In this document: positions 1-8,287 of the stretch, one piece after another | Numbering within the stretch: position 1 is the first letter of the stretch | How the letters are laid out: each line of letters starts with the position of its first letter | Assembly (NCBI GenBank): GCA_903882875.1 | Contig: CAIRYQ010000047.1 | Span: 1-64,000, forward strand | Length of the DNA: 64,000 bases | Direction of reading: 5' to 3' | Origin: an uncultured Spartobacteria bacterium | GTDB taxonomy: Bacteria > Verrucomicrobiota > Verrucomicrobiia > Chthoniobacterales > Chthoniobacteraceae | Position numbers and translations under genes: made by a program | The notes under the pieces: model-generated | The model's database searches: none | What the model saw: only the letters and a program-made list of their open reading frames with translations | Told to the model about the DNA's origin: nothing

Positions 1-46
1 ACCATCACCACCGACAACGGCCCTGAATCGAGCGGAGCGAGATGCC

Positions 47-92
47 AAAAGGCGTGAGCCTTTTGCCCGGAGGGCAGCACCGGAGGGTGCTG
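47..92. repeat. run of three consecutive small hairpins
   Basis: Three adjacent inverted repeats share their borders: AAAAGGC/GCCTTTT (47-53 with 58-64), TGCCC/GGGCA (64-68 with 72-76) and CAGCACC/GGTGCTG (75-81 with 86-92). Each loop is 3 or 4 bases. Consecutive hairpins sharing stems look like an interspersed palindromic repeat rather than a terminator, since no T-run follows on either strand. Confidence 0.5.
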
Positions 93-152
93 GCAATTCA
101 CAGGCAAAGCCATCCACCTGTCGGGACTTTGCCCGTTGTTCCCATCCTTGTA

Positions 153-172
153 CCCAGCACTGAAGTGCTGGG
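153..172. repeat. REP-like perfect palindrome
   Basis: The arms CCCAGCACT (153-161) and AGTGCTGGG (164-172) are perfectly complementary and separated by only GA. The following GCTATTATC tail is also of the kind found next to REP elements. REP/RAYT elements of this shape are common in intergenic DNA of several phyla; no RAYT transposase is in the window. Confidence 0.5.
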
Positions 173-580
173 CTATTATCAAGGCCCTCGCAGAGCCTGT
201 CTGTGCCAGGCAACCGGATAAGCAGAGAATAAGCGGCTTGCCCGAGACGGAATAAGCCGAGGACCCGAGGCAGGCTTCGTGGTGGAGGGGGAATGAGGAG
301 CGCGCGCTCAATGCTGTAAGTGCTGCAATCTCTCGATTCTGCCTCCTCACTTCCACGGGCCACGCCCATCACAGATCCTCTGCGTCCCCGGGGCATGCAC
401 CGCTGCCCGGTGGCTTTGCTCTCCGGCCTCGGATAACTCTCCTCAATCCCGCTGTGGCGGATAAGCTTCAGATGCCCGCCGCAGAATTCAGAATCATTTC
501 GTTGCGCTCGATTCAAGCACGACAGCATCCGTCACCTTCTTATCACCAGCGCGTGTGGGGCGTGGTGCCTGGGCGGCCTT

Positions 581-2485
581 TTACTTTTCGGCATCCGCGG
601 AATGTGGAGCCCGCGACCTTGCAAGACGTGCTGCTTCGACCGCTTTTTCGGTTTCTGCATCGCGCGCGGCCTTTGCATCGCGAGCGGCTTTCGCCTCCGT
701 CGCAATTTCGCGTTCATGGGCGGTCTTCTCTGAAGTCTGTCTGGCACGCTCGATGAGCGACCGTTCTTCCGGGAACATTTTCCAATCGCGGGCCATGTCG
801 AAAAATTCAGCCGCCTTCGCCCCCTCTCCCGCAGCGGTGAGGAAGATCGCGTGGTAGAGCGCGGTCTGCGGTTCCTTCAGTTCCTCTGCCAAGAGGCCGG
901 AAGTCAGAGCCGCCGCCTCGGCGATTTTGCCCTGTAGGAAGAGCGAGAGCCCGCGCGTCCTCACCACGGCGACATCGTGGGGATTTTCCTGGATGAGCCT
1001 TTCCGCATCGCGGTGCGGATTGCCCACGCCCGAGCGGGAGAGCAGGGAAAAGAATGCGTAGTTGTTGCGAAATACGACGGACTTCGTGTCTGCCTTCGCA
1101 AGGATTCCCGCCAAAGTCTGCAACTGCGAGGCGTCCCGGTTTTCGAACGCTATCGCCCACAGCGCATCCAGCATCCACCGCGGGCAACTCGGGGCGGCCG
1201 CCATGCTCCAAATCACCTCCTGCGCCTGCTGCGTCCAGCCCCAGGCGATTGCAAGGCGAACCATCTTTTCAAGCCTGTCGCTTGATCCGCCCTGACTGCG
1301 GGCTGCAGCGATGCCATCCTTCCACTCCTTTGCGGATTCCTCAGCTTCACCCAGCTTTTCCAGCGCCCTGGCGCGAAACGCCCTGCGCAGGTAATCCGTC
1401 TCACCCCATGAATGTTCGTCCACGTAATCCCCAAGGCGCTTCCATTCCAAAGTCCGGCAATAGGCATCCGCCACAGCCACACAGACCGGCGGCTCACTGA
1501 TGGCATCCGTCGGCAGGGTGCGCGCCCACTCCGACACCATCAGCGCCAGATCGTGCTGATTCATCCACATGAAAAGAAGATAGAGATCCGCAGGATTCGA
1601 GATCGCTTGGGTCCGCAATTCAGTGAGATATCCGGTCGCCTCGCCGGCCCTCATTTCCCGGAGCGCGGAAAGACGCGCAAGCTTGTCCACGAAAATCGCA
1701 CGGGGATCTGCCACGACCGCATCCAGATATTCCAACGCCTTCCCAAAATCCTTGTATCTCATCGCGTCGCCCAGCAAGGCGCGCAGTGCCTCCAGTCCCT
1801 TCGCAGGATTCTTCCTAAATTCTCTCAGGCTTCCCACCGCCTCATCATGCGATGCCGCGCTCTTGGAATTCAGACGGAGGATCGCAAGCCGCAGACGGAA
1901 GTCGTCATTCCCAGGGGCCAGCCGGACCGCCTGAGCCCAGTGTCGCTCCGCGGCGGCAGCGTCACCCCTGGCCGTCGCGACCGCGGCTGCTGTGGCATGG
2001 TACTCAGCATCATCGTTTGGCTCGGGCTTCAGTATCGCGAGAATCCGCTCTGCCGCATTGATATCCCCGGCCTTCAGCGAATCGGACGCCCACGCCGTGA
2101 CGTTATCCCGGTCGCCCGGCTGGATCGAGTCGAGCTGGCTCCTCCATGTCGCTGCAAAGGAATCCATGCCTGCCCCTTCGAGCGCCTTCGCCATGACCCG
2201 CACCGCCGCAGGGGACATCGGGTTCGCATTGAGGGCCATCTTTGCCTGAAGCACCGCATGGCGGAAATCCCCCGCCGCGATGGCCTGTTCAGCCTTCACG
2301 ACCTTCCTATCGGAATCCCATCGCGCATATCGGGACTTCAGTTTCGACCAGCCAAAGAAGGCGGATGCCGCCATAATGAGAACCGTCCACATCAGCCAAT
2401 GTGAATACCACCGTTTAGATTTGGGAATGTTCCAGGCCATTTGTCGGATTGGTGAATGTTTGAGATAAGATGCGGCGGGACGCAT
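581..2485 (-). CDS. membrane-anchored TPR-like protein
   Basis: A 634-residue protein with a short cytoplasmic N-terminus, one clear membrane segment at about residues 31-47 (LMWTVLIMAASAFFGW), then a long helical, alanine-rich body with degenerate TPR units (for example around 61-95, 165-200 and 500-560). The last 45 residues are an Ala/Arg/Glu/Lys-rich charged tail that is probably a coiled coil. Neither possible start (2485, or Met16 at 2440) has a Shine-Dalgarno sequence; Met16 would place the membrane helix nearer the N-terminus. The TPR domain would face the periplasm and could scaffold an envelope complex. It is transcribed away from the PEP-CTERM genes. No enzymatic motif is seen and the specific function is unknown. 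Confidence 0.85.
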   Translation of the reverse strand: MRPAASYLKHSPIRQMAWNIPKSKRWYSHWLMWTVLIMAASAFFGWSKLKSRYARWDSDRKVVKAEQAIAAGDFRHAVLQAKMALNANPMSPAAVRVMAKALEGAGMDSFAATWRSQLDSIQPGDRDNVTAWASDSLKAGDINAAERILAILKPEPNDDAEYHATAAAVATARGDAAAAERHWAQAVRLAPGNDDFRLRLAILRLNSKSAASHDEAVGSLREFRKNPAKGLEALRALLGDAMRYKDFGKALEYLDAVVADPRAIFVDKLARLSALREMRAGEATGYLTELRTQAISNPADLYLLFMWMNQHDLALMVSEWARTLPTDAISEPPVCVAVADAYCRTLEWKRLGDYVDEHSWGETDYLRRAFRARALEKLGEAEESAKEWKDGIAAARSQGGSSDRLEKMVRLAIAWGWTQQAQEVIWSMAAAPSCPRWMLDALWAIAFENRDASQLQTLAGILAKADTKSVVFRNNYAFFSLLSRSGVGNPHRDAERLIQENPHDVAVVRTRGLSLFLQGKIAEAAALTSGLLAEELKEPQTALYHAIFLTAAGEGAKAAEFFDMARDWKMFPEERSLIERARQTSEKTAHEREIATEAKAARDAKAARDAETEKAVEAARLARSRAPHSADAEK

Positions 2486-3152
2486 GAACTGCGTCGCAAG
2501 ATGAAACCCCAGTGTTGCGACGCAAATGACGATATGAAGTCACTAAGGTGACATTCGTGGGACTTTTCCATCCTCCCCAAGATCACTTGGAGAGACAGTT
2601 CGGGCAAACGGCACAGAATTGAACCCACCTATGCGGCGCAATCGGGTTTCTCATCGGTCCACGCTATTTTCCAAAAACCCAAAATAAAACTCCAGAGACT
2701 TCAGGTCAACGGCTCCGCATTCCTAAAAAGAGTCCCGCGTGAGACATTAGACTGTTAGTTGTTACAAGTGTCGTCATTTCGTCATGTATCGGATATTGCC
2801 GCCGCTTCGGTGCCGTTATTCGGCTGGCTCATTACATGATATTCAAATGCCTGCACTGCCTCTGCTTGCAGCGTATTTTTGCAACCGGGACGCAAATGTT
2901 TGCAGCAAGTCGCATCCGCAAGCTACCCGGTTCCATCCGTCAATTCCCGACACAGAAATGTTACGTCCCATTTCTTGTCGCTGGTGACACGGCATATTCA
3001 AATAGGCTCGTCCGCAGGCACCGCCTGAACAACCGCGAACGGCAGCAATCCGTCACGGCATCGGGCCAACACCAACCAACAAAACCAATACAGACGACAG
3101 ACTGCCACGCTTTCCGCCGAAACGACCGTATTCATCATCACACCAATCAACC
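2486..3152. other. divergent intergenic/leader region
   Basis: These 667 bases separate the minus-strand TPR gene from the first PEP-CTERM gene and contain no credible coding frame. They are markedly more AT-rich than the flanking genes (for example 2660-2780), as expected for two divergent promoters, but I cannot identify a confident -35/-10 pair. The last ~90 bases form an A/C-rich, G-poor leader immediately before the start at 3153. Confidence 0.5.
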
Positions 3153-4109
3153 ATGAAAACCAACACCATCCTTAGCAAAACCATCGCACCCGCCGTGGCG
3201 ATTCTCCTTTGTGGAGCGGCACTCCACGCACAAACTGCCACTTTCGTCAATACTGGCACCACTGCCGACGGCGCAGGCGAACTCTTCGTCGCCTTTCATG
3301 CCACCGCCAACCAAGGCGTCGGCGAGAGCATCGTGATCGATCTCGGCGCTGTCAGCACTTATGCAGCCGTGCCCATCGGCGGAACACTGAATTTCTCGGC
3401 GGCTCCCGGCCACAATGTGGGCAGCGACTTGTCCACTGCCTTCGGTTCCACTTGGTACAACCGGACGGATTTGCTTTGGAGCGCGGTTTCCGGAGTGCAG
3501 AGTACCGTCCCCAGCACCAGCACCGATTTCACGAGCACCCTTTATGGCAGTGTTGCCAATCCGACCTATAATTCCGGGGTTGGTCCTTCCGGGACGGCAT
3601 GGAACCGGAGCACGAACGGCACCCAGAATCCCATCGCCCAGAACATCGTCCAAAATATGGCGACTGGCACCGGCGGGTTCACTTCCGCGCCGCAGGGAGC
3701 AACCTCGAACATCGCCGTCGAGTCTTCATCGCTTGGAAATAATTACGCCACATGGATGCCCGGAGGCGCCAATGTCAGCGGTTCCGGCAATACCCCCTTC
3801 AAAGGTTTCGGCGCGACCGGCTTTGAGCAGACGTTCGGATCGACGACACTCCCCTCCGGCGTGGAAGGCGCGCTCGACGTGTTCCGCATGGATCGCAGCA
3901 ATGCCACGGATCCCGAGGCATCTCCGACCACCGGAACCGGCCCCGGCAGCTACCAGTTCACGCTCACGATCGATGTCAATGGCAACATCAGCGGTGCCGT
4001 GCTCCCCGTCCCGGAGCCGGCCAGCATCTGCCTCTTGGTGACCGGCGGCCTTCTTTTTCTGGTTTCACGCCGCCGCGGCACCGGTGCCTCCACGGCAACC
4101 GTTGGCTAA
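3153..4109 (+). CDS. PEP-CTERM sorting domain-containing secreted protein
   Basis: The 318-residue product begins with a signal peptide (residues 1-26, ending ALHAQ) and ends with a PEP-CTERM tripartite tail: VPEPAS, a hydrophobic helix (ICLLVTGGLLFLVS) and a basic cluster RRR followed by 10 residues. The tail is the recognition signal for exosortase, which releases or attaches the protein at the cell surface; no exosortase gene is in the window. The body is Gly/Ser/Thr/Asn-rich, low in charge and probably beta-structured. The next gene is a close paralogue, sharing the GELFV.F.AT, GSTWY.RTDL.W and EASPTTGTG blocks. The start lacks a Shine-Dalgarno sequence and is preceded by an AC-rich leader. 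The residues after RRR are longer than usual. Ligand or substrate is unknown. Confidence 0.88.
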   Translation: MKTNTILSKTIAPAVAILLCGAALHAQTATFVNTGTTADGAGELFVAFHATANQGVGESIVIDLGAVSTYAAVPIGGTLNFSAAPGHNVGSDLSTAFGSTWYNRTDLLWSAVSGVQSTVPSTSTDFTSTLYGSVANPTYNSGVGPSGTAWNRSTNGTQNPIAQNIVQNMATGTGGFTSAPQGATSNIAVESSSLGNNYATWMPGGANVSGSGNTPFKGFGATGFEQTFGSTTLPSGVEGALDVFRMDRSNATDPEASPTTGTGPGSYQFTLTIDVNGNISGAVLPVPEPASICLLVTGGLLFLVSRRRGTGASTATVG

Positions 4110-4331
4110 ATCCGGCCGTGACGGGAAAGAACGTCAGCAAATCCACATATCTGCCTCATTTTCGACGCAATAACGTTGCACTACACACCTTGGCTTGAAC
4201 CCGGTCCTTGCCTATCACTCGTCCCGCCAGTCAGACAACCAATCCAATCAGTCGCTTCACACACAAAAAAACAACCAAGACCCAGCCCTCCCATAACAAC
4301 CCGAAACAATAGCAGAACAAACAAACACCAC

Positions 4332-5276
4332 ATGAAAAAACAAACCATCCTCAGCAAGTCGATCGCCGCAATGGCTTCGCTTGCCCTCTGTGCGACCGTG
4401 GCCCACGCCGCGTCGCTCCAAAACGGCAGCACCACCGGTGCTGGCGAACTGTTCGTCGGCTTCACCGCCACCGGCGGCACCGGTGCCGGAAAATCCGTCG
4501 TCATTGACCTCGGAAACGCGCTGGCCTTCTCCAACTCGCCCACCGGCACAACCCTGAGCCTGGGCCAGTATGGCGCGGACCTCGTGAGCACGTTCGGTTC
4601 CACCTGGTACACGCGCACGGATCTCTCCTGGGGAGCGGTCGCAGCCGTGGGCAGTTCCGTGCCGAGTAACATCGCCACCGACCCGACAAACACCATCTAC
4701 GGCAGCCAGGCGGTTTCGGCCTTCAACCCGGCCGCGGCACCGAGCACGACGGCGTTCAACCGCGCCACCAACGGCACCCAGGCACCTGTCGCCCAGCGTA
4801 TCCTCCAAAACATGGCCACCGGAACCGGCGGCTTCAGCCAATCGGCAACGGGCAGCAGTGCAAGCAATGTCGCCATCGAGGCGGCTGGCAGCACCCAGAA
4901 CTGGCAATCGTGGATGGTCGGCGGCAGCAACGTTTCCGGTCTCGGAAACACACCGTTCGGCGGATTCACAAGCGAGGCAAACTTCGCGCAGTCCTTCAGC
5001 TCCACCGCAGTCGGTGCAGCAGCCGGTTCCGATGCAGTCGGCGCGCTTGATGTGTACCGCATGGTTCGCTCCAATGCCACGGATTCCGAGGCATCTCCGA
5101 CCACCGGCACCGGTGCCGGCAGCTACCAGTTCAGCTTGGCCGTTGACAGTGCCGGCATCGTCACGCTCGGCGTGGACTCGGTTCCGGTCCCGGAACCCGC
5201 GAGCTTCGGTGCGCTCACCTCGGCCGCACTCCTCGGCATCGGGATGATCCGCCGCAAGCGCGGTGCCCGCGCCTAA
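4332..5276 (+). CDS. PEP-CTERM sorting domain-containing protein, paralogue of the preceding gene
   Basis: A 314-residue secreted protein. I chose the ATG at 4332 rather than the upstream ATG at 4176 because it is followed directly by a canonical signal peptide (MKKQTILSKSIAAMASLALC...AHA, about 27 residues). The C-terminus is VPVPEPAS, a hydrophobic segment and RRKRGARA, a textbook exosortase signal. The body aligns along its length with the upstream PEP-CTERM protein, including NGTQ.P.AQ.I.QNMATGTGGF and DPEASPTTGTG-like blocks, so the pair is a tandem duplication. The 222-base gap to the first gene includes an AC-rich leader of roughly 100 bases with no Shine-Dalgarno site. The two probably act at the same surface location, but their role is not known. 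Confidence 0.88.
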   Translation: MKKQTILSKSIAAMASLALCATVAHAASLQNGSTTGAGELFVGFTATGGTGAGKSVVIDLGNALAFSNSPTGTTLSLGQYGADLVSTFGSTWYTRTDLSWGAVAAVGSSVPSNIATDPTNTIYGSQAVSAFNPAAAPSTTAFNRATNGTQAPVAQRILQNMATGTGGFSQSATGSSASNVAIEAAGSTQNWQSWMVGGSNVSGLGNTPFGGFTSEANFAQSFSSTAVGAAAGSDAVGALDVYRMVRSNATDSEASPTTGTGAGSYQFSLAVDSAGIVTLGVDSVPVPEPASFGALTSAALLGIGMIRRKRGARA

Positions 5277-5339
5277 TCCGTCTCCAACAGAACAACAAAA
5301 GACCCTGTAACAACCAGTAACACCAATCCAAACAAATAC

Positions 5340-6596
5340 ATGAACACTCGCAAAATCCTCGCAACCGGCATTCTTGCCGCTGCCTCGCTGGTCACCACCG
5401 CCTCGGCGGTGACGACCGTTTACATCTCCGGCTCCACGGCCTTCCGTACCGCCGCGTCCAATGCTATCACCGCCGTTGTCGGTTCCACGCCAGTGGCAGT
5501 TGACAGCTCCGTCACCCTCGCCGCCTATCAGGGCGCAAATGCGCAGACCTGGAGCAACGCCAGCTACTTCGTCCAGACCTCCTGGTCGGGTTCGGCCCAA
5601 GGCGTTCAGGGCGTGTCGAACCGTGTCACCGCCCGCTTCCTCCCGGCGGCGGCGACCAGCAACACGGCGGCGGATCCGCGCAACACCTCGAATCCTGCGG
5701 ATACGCATATTCCGGACATCTGCTTCGCGGACTGCCAGCAGTCCTCGACCAACTTCACCGCGAACTCCCTCGCGACGAACAGCAAAGTCGGCGTCGTGAC
5801 CTTCATCTTTGCCGCCAGCAATGGTTTCCCGACCGGCCAAAGCATGACCAAGCAGGCATTCGAATATACCTTCACCGGCCTGGGCTACGTCCCGCTCTCC
5901 ACCTACAATGGCAACGCCACGCAAGCGGACGCTGCACACAGCATTGTTTACGCCACGGGCCGCGACCCCGATTCGGGCACCCGTATCACCACTCTCGCCG
6001 AGATCGGCCACGGTGTCGCAAACGCTGTGACGCAATGGCATCCGGTCATCAACGGTTCCCATCAAGTCACCTCGCTGGCCACCTATCCGGGAACTGCGAC
6101 GATCAACGGGTACACCTACACCTCGGGAACGGGTGAGAGCTCGGGAAGCACCCTCCGTGCATTCCTGACGAGCACGCTCACCGCCGCATCCACGGGTGGC
6201 CTGCCGAACGGCGAGGCCGGCCCTTCCTACTTCGTGACTTCCCTCGGCATGAGCGACTACCCGAAAGTGGTCACCGGTGCGGTGTTTGACACGGGGTTGA
6301 CCGGCAGCGACGCCACCGGCCTCCCGGCGGTGCCGCTCAACTTCAATGGCGTGCCCTTCAGCATCGCCAACATCGAGAATGGCAGCTACACCTTCTGGGG
6401 TTATGAGTACGCTGGCATCAGCACCCAGTCCGCCGCCAGCACCTACCAAAGCGGTGCTGTCAACACGTTCTACACCAGCTTGGTGTCCAATATCCAGGGT
6501 ACAGCCACGTCATCCCTGTCTGGCAATGTTAAGGAATCCGACATGCAGGTGACGCGTGGCTCAGACGGCGGCCCGATCACGAGCAAGAACCTCTAA
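5340..6596 (+). CDS. secreted phosphate-ABC-type substrate-binding-like protein
   Basis: The 418-residue protein has a signal peptide (1-23, TTASA) and then the sequence VYISGSTAFRTAASNAI, which matches the first strand and anion-binding loop of PstS-like periplasmic binding proteins (ISGSTA). A second typical element, ATGRDPDSGTRITTLAEI near residue 205, corresponds to the second phosphate-contacting loop (R..SGT R). There is no lipobox, membrane helix or PEP-CTERM tail, and no ABC permease or ATPase nearby, so it is probably a free periplasmic or extracellular binding protein. It lies 63 bases after the second PEP-CTERM gene on the same strand, with an AC-rich leader, and is followed by a strong terminator, so the three genes may be co-transcribed. 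True ligand unknown. Confidence 0.8.
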   Translation: MNTRKILATGILAAASLVTTASAVTTVYISGSTAFRTAASNAITAVVGSTPVAVDSSVTLAAYQGANAQTWSNASYFVQTSWSGSAQGVQGVSNRVTARFLPAAATSNTAADPRNTSNPADTHIPDICFADCQQSSTNFTANSLATNSKVGVVTFIFAASNGFPTGQSMTKQAFEYTFTGLGYVPLSTYNGNATQADAAHSIVYATGRDPDSGTRITTLAEIGHGVANAVTQWHPVINGSHQVTSLATYPGTATINGYTYTSGTGESSGSTLRAFLTSTLTAASTGGLPNGEAGPSYFVTSLGMSDYPKVVTGAVFDTGLTGSDATGLPAVPLNFNGVPFSIANIENGSYTFWGYEYAGISTQSAASTYQSGAVNTFYTSLVSNIQGTATSSLSGNVKESDMQVTRGSDGGPITSKNL

Positions 6597-6658
6597 GCCT
6601 TTTCTCCCAGGGTGCAGCCACCTTTGGGGGAACTGAAGTTTAGCTCTTGCAGGCAAAG

Positions 6659-6697
6659 ACCAGTGCGGGCGGCAACGCCCGCACTGGTTCTTTCTTG
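6659..6697 (+). terminator. Rho-independent terminator
   Basis: A perfect 12-bp stem (ACCAGTGCGGGC at 6659-6670 with GCCCGCACTGGT at 6677-6688) encloses a 6-base loop and is followed by a T-rich tail TTCTTTCTT. It sits 62 bases after the stop of the substrate-binding-like gene and before the next plus-strand gene, so it closes the PEP-CTERM group. Confidence 0.85.
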
Positions 6698-6744
6698 GAA
6701 AAGCATCCGTAACACGTTATTTCCCGAACCGGCAATTCCATTCC

Positions 6745-7533
6745 ATGAAAGCGACCAAGATTCCCCGTAGGCTTCTTATCAGTGCGGTGCTGTTCAGCCT
6801 GCCCGTGGTGATTGTATCGTGGTGGGTGTTGGCAACCGAAGGTTCCGATGCCCCTGCCGTGAGGGAAAATTTGCCAAACGAACCCATATTGAGGAAGTCC
6901 GCCCACGGCAGCGGGAGCCAGCCTGCCGATTCCGCAAGCAGCCGGGACGCATCTTCCGAGGTTCAAGAATTTCAAGACTATGCCGCCGAGCTGCGCACCA
7001 AGGGCCTGCCGGAGAACACCGTCCGGGAACTGGTCGCAAGCCGCATCACCGCCGCATACCAGACCCGGCGGGCGGCTCTTCGCTCCAAAAATCCGCACGG
7101 AGACGGTGCGGCTCTCCAATATGAAATCAACCGCCTGAACAGCGAACAGGGAGCCCTCATTGCACGGCTCGTCGGCTCCGAGGAAAAACAGGATGGACCG
7201 GCTCCACTGCAGGGATCCGTGAACGGGACTCCTGAAGATGCGGGCGGCAAGGCACCGATCATGCCTGCCGTGATGGCCAGCACCCCGCCTGCAACCCTGC
7301 GTGATGAAACCCATCTCGCAGAATGGGAAAAGCTGAGGAATGACTTTGTGCAGGCCATCGGCGGCCCGAATCAGGATCCGTCAAACCCTGATTACCGCCA
7401 GCGATGGATCGAAGCACAGAGCCAGGCGGACCAGCGATTCCGTTTCCTATACGGAGACTACGCCTACGTGGCCCTCCAGTTGCAGGCCCAGCGCGAGGCA
7501 CAGGCACAGCAGCAGGCCCAGCCACAACGATAG
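6745..7533 (+). CDS. hypothetical protein with N-terminal membrane anchor
   Basis: A 262-residue protein with one hydrophobic segment at residues 11-29 (LISAVLFSLPVVIVSWWVL) that acts as signal anchor or uncleaved signal peptide. The rest is hydrophilic: a linker, a helical segment around 70-130 containing ELRTKGLPENTVRELVASRI, and a helical C-terminus rich in Gln ending in a QAQ-rich repeat tail. I do not recognise a family. The composition and even codon use argue that it is a genuine gene; it is isolated between the terminator at 6659-6697 and a pseudogene. No Shine-Dalgarno sequence is present before the ATG. Confidence 0.7.
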   Translation: MKATKIPRRLLISAVLFSLPVVIVSWWVLATEGSDAPAVRENLPNEPILRKSAHGSGSQPADSASSRDASSEVQEFQDYAAELRTKGLPENTVRELVASRITAAYQTRRAALRSKNPHGDGAALQYEINRLNSEQGALIARLVGSEEKQDGPAPLQGSVNGTPEDAGGKAPIMPAVMASTPPATLRDETHLAEWEKLRNDFVQAIGGPNQDPSNPDYRQRWIEAQSQADQRFRFLYGDYAYVALQLQAQREAQAQQQAQPQR

Positions 7534-7966
7534 ACACAATGGGGCCGGTGATGGCTCAAGTTTGAACATCTCCGGCCAAACCGGGTGGAGGTTTTGCGGC
7601 ATTCTCTCCACATCGCTGTCGTAGCCGTCCCGCCATGCCAGGCAGTCGTGGACGCAAAATAAGGAGCGCGCGCATGCGCGCGCGAGGGACCTGCACTCAG
7701 GGCGATTCCCGACATGCAAGGATGATCCCCGTTTCAAATTTGAGCCATGAACCTCAATCCAGCGATGCAGAGTCCACAGAACACACGAAAGGACACGGAA
7801 GGAGAGCATTTGAAAAAACGGCGCGTTCACCCTTTGGGTGAGCAGAGCGATACGAGCGGATGATTCGCACTTCCGTGTGTTCCCCGGACTCCATTCCGGT
7901 TTTAGGATGAATCCAACAACATCCTGGAGACTTCATCCCGAACCGGGCGCCTGAACTTCTTCATCC
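7534..7966. other. intergenic region with palindromes, no gene seen
   Basis: No frame here looks coding. The region contains an alternating purine/pyrimidine palindrome (7666-7684), a TCACCC/GGGTGA hairpin with a 3-base loop (7827-7841), and a wider-spaced inverted pair GAACACACG (7779-7787) / CGTGTGTTC (7874-7882). It reads like accumulated intergenic repeat debris between an intact gene and a pseudogene. Confidence 0.5.
7666..7684. repeat. GC-alternating palindrome (Z-DNA-type)
   Basis: The 18-base segment 7666-7683 is (GC)4-AT-(GC)4, a perfect palindrome in strict purine-pyrimidine alternation, extended by one more G. Such sequences can flip to Z-DNA or extrude as a cruciform under negative supercoiling. 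No protein-binding role can be inferred from sequence alone. Confidence 0.6.
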
Positions 7967-8270
7967 GTGTCAAAGCCAGACTCCAAAACAGAGAACTGCT
8001 TCCGCCTGCACATCGGAGGCACCGAACGTCGTGATGGCTGGAAAATTCTGGACGTCCAACCCAGCCCCCTCGTGGACATCGTCGGTGATTGCTCGGAGCT
8101 TTCGGAATTTGCCGATGAATCCGTTGATGAAGTCTGTGCTTCCCATGTGTACGAGCACCTTGGATTTCACTTCAGCGCGCAGGGTCGAATCGTTCCGGCT
8201 TTTCCAGGATTGCAGCACCATAAAGTTCGGAGGCCAGCCGATCAGCCTCAATTTGGAGGCGACGAAATGA
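7967..8270 (+). pseudogene. internally deleted class I SAM-dependent methyltransferase
   Basis: The first ~65 codons from 7967 read LHIGGTERRDGWKILDVQ, then DIVGDCSELSEFADESVDEV and ASHVYEHLGF, which is the N-terminal half of the small methyltransferases found next to TPR-glycosyltransferases (weak glycine motif, acidic residue, EHL element). The reading then loses sense. In another frame, ending at the TGA at 8268-8270, the sequence FRLFQDCSTIKFGGQPISLN-LEATK matches the C-terminal strand of the same family (F.LF.D.S...F.G..ISLN). About 100 central residues are missing and the two ends are out of frame, so the gene is dead. It faces the glycosyltransferase gene that ends at 8288. Confidence 0.65.
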
Positions 8271-8287
8271 CCGTCTGCGGGGGGATT

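Larger units (their letters stand above)
1..580. other. intergenic region with short inverted repeats
   Basis: I see no convincing gene here. The stretch contains a chain of small hairpins (47-93), a REP-like palindrome (153-172) and, around 218-285, two degenerate GAATAAGC-type repeats flanked by complementary CGGCTT/AAGCCG segments. It lies downstream of the minus-strand TPR gene that ends at 581, so it may hold that gene's transcription end, although no classical stem plus T-run is visible. Confidence 0.5.

Noticed and set aside
4257-6449. 730-codon open frame on the minus strand
   Set aside because: It is the antisense of the PEP-CTERM and binding-protein genes; long GC-rich antisense frames are expected and its translation is Arg/Gly/Val-rich with no domain.
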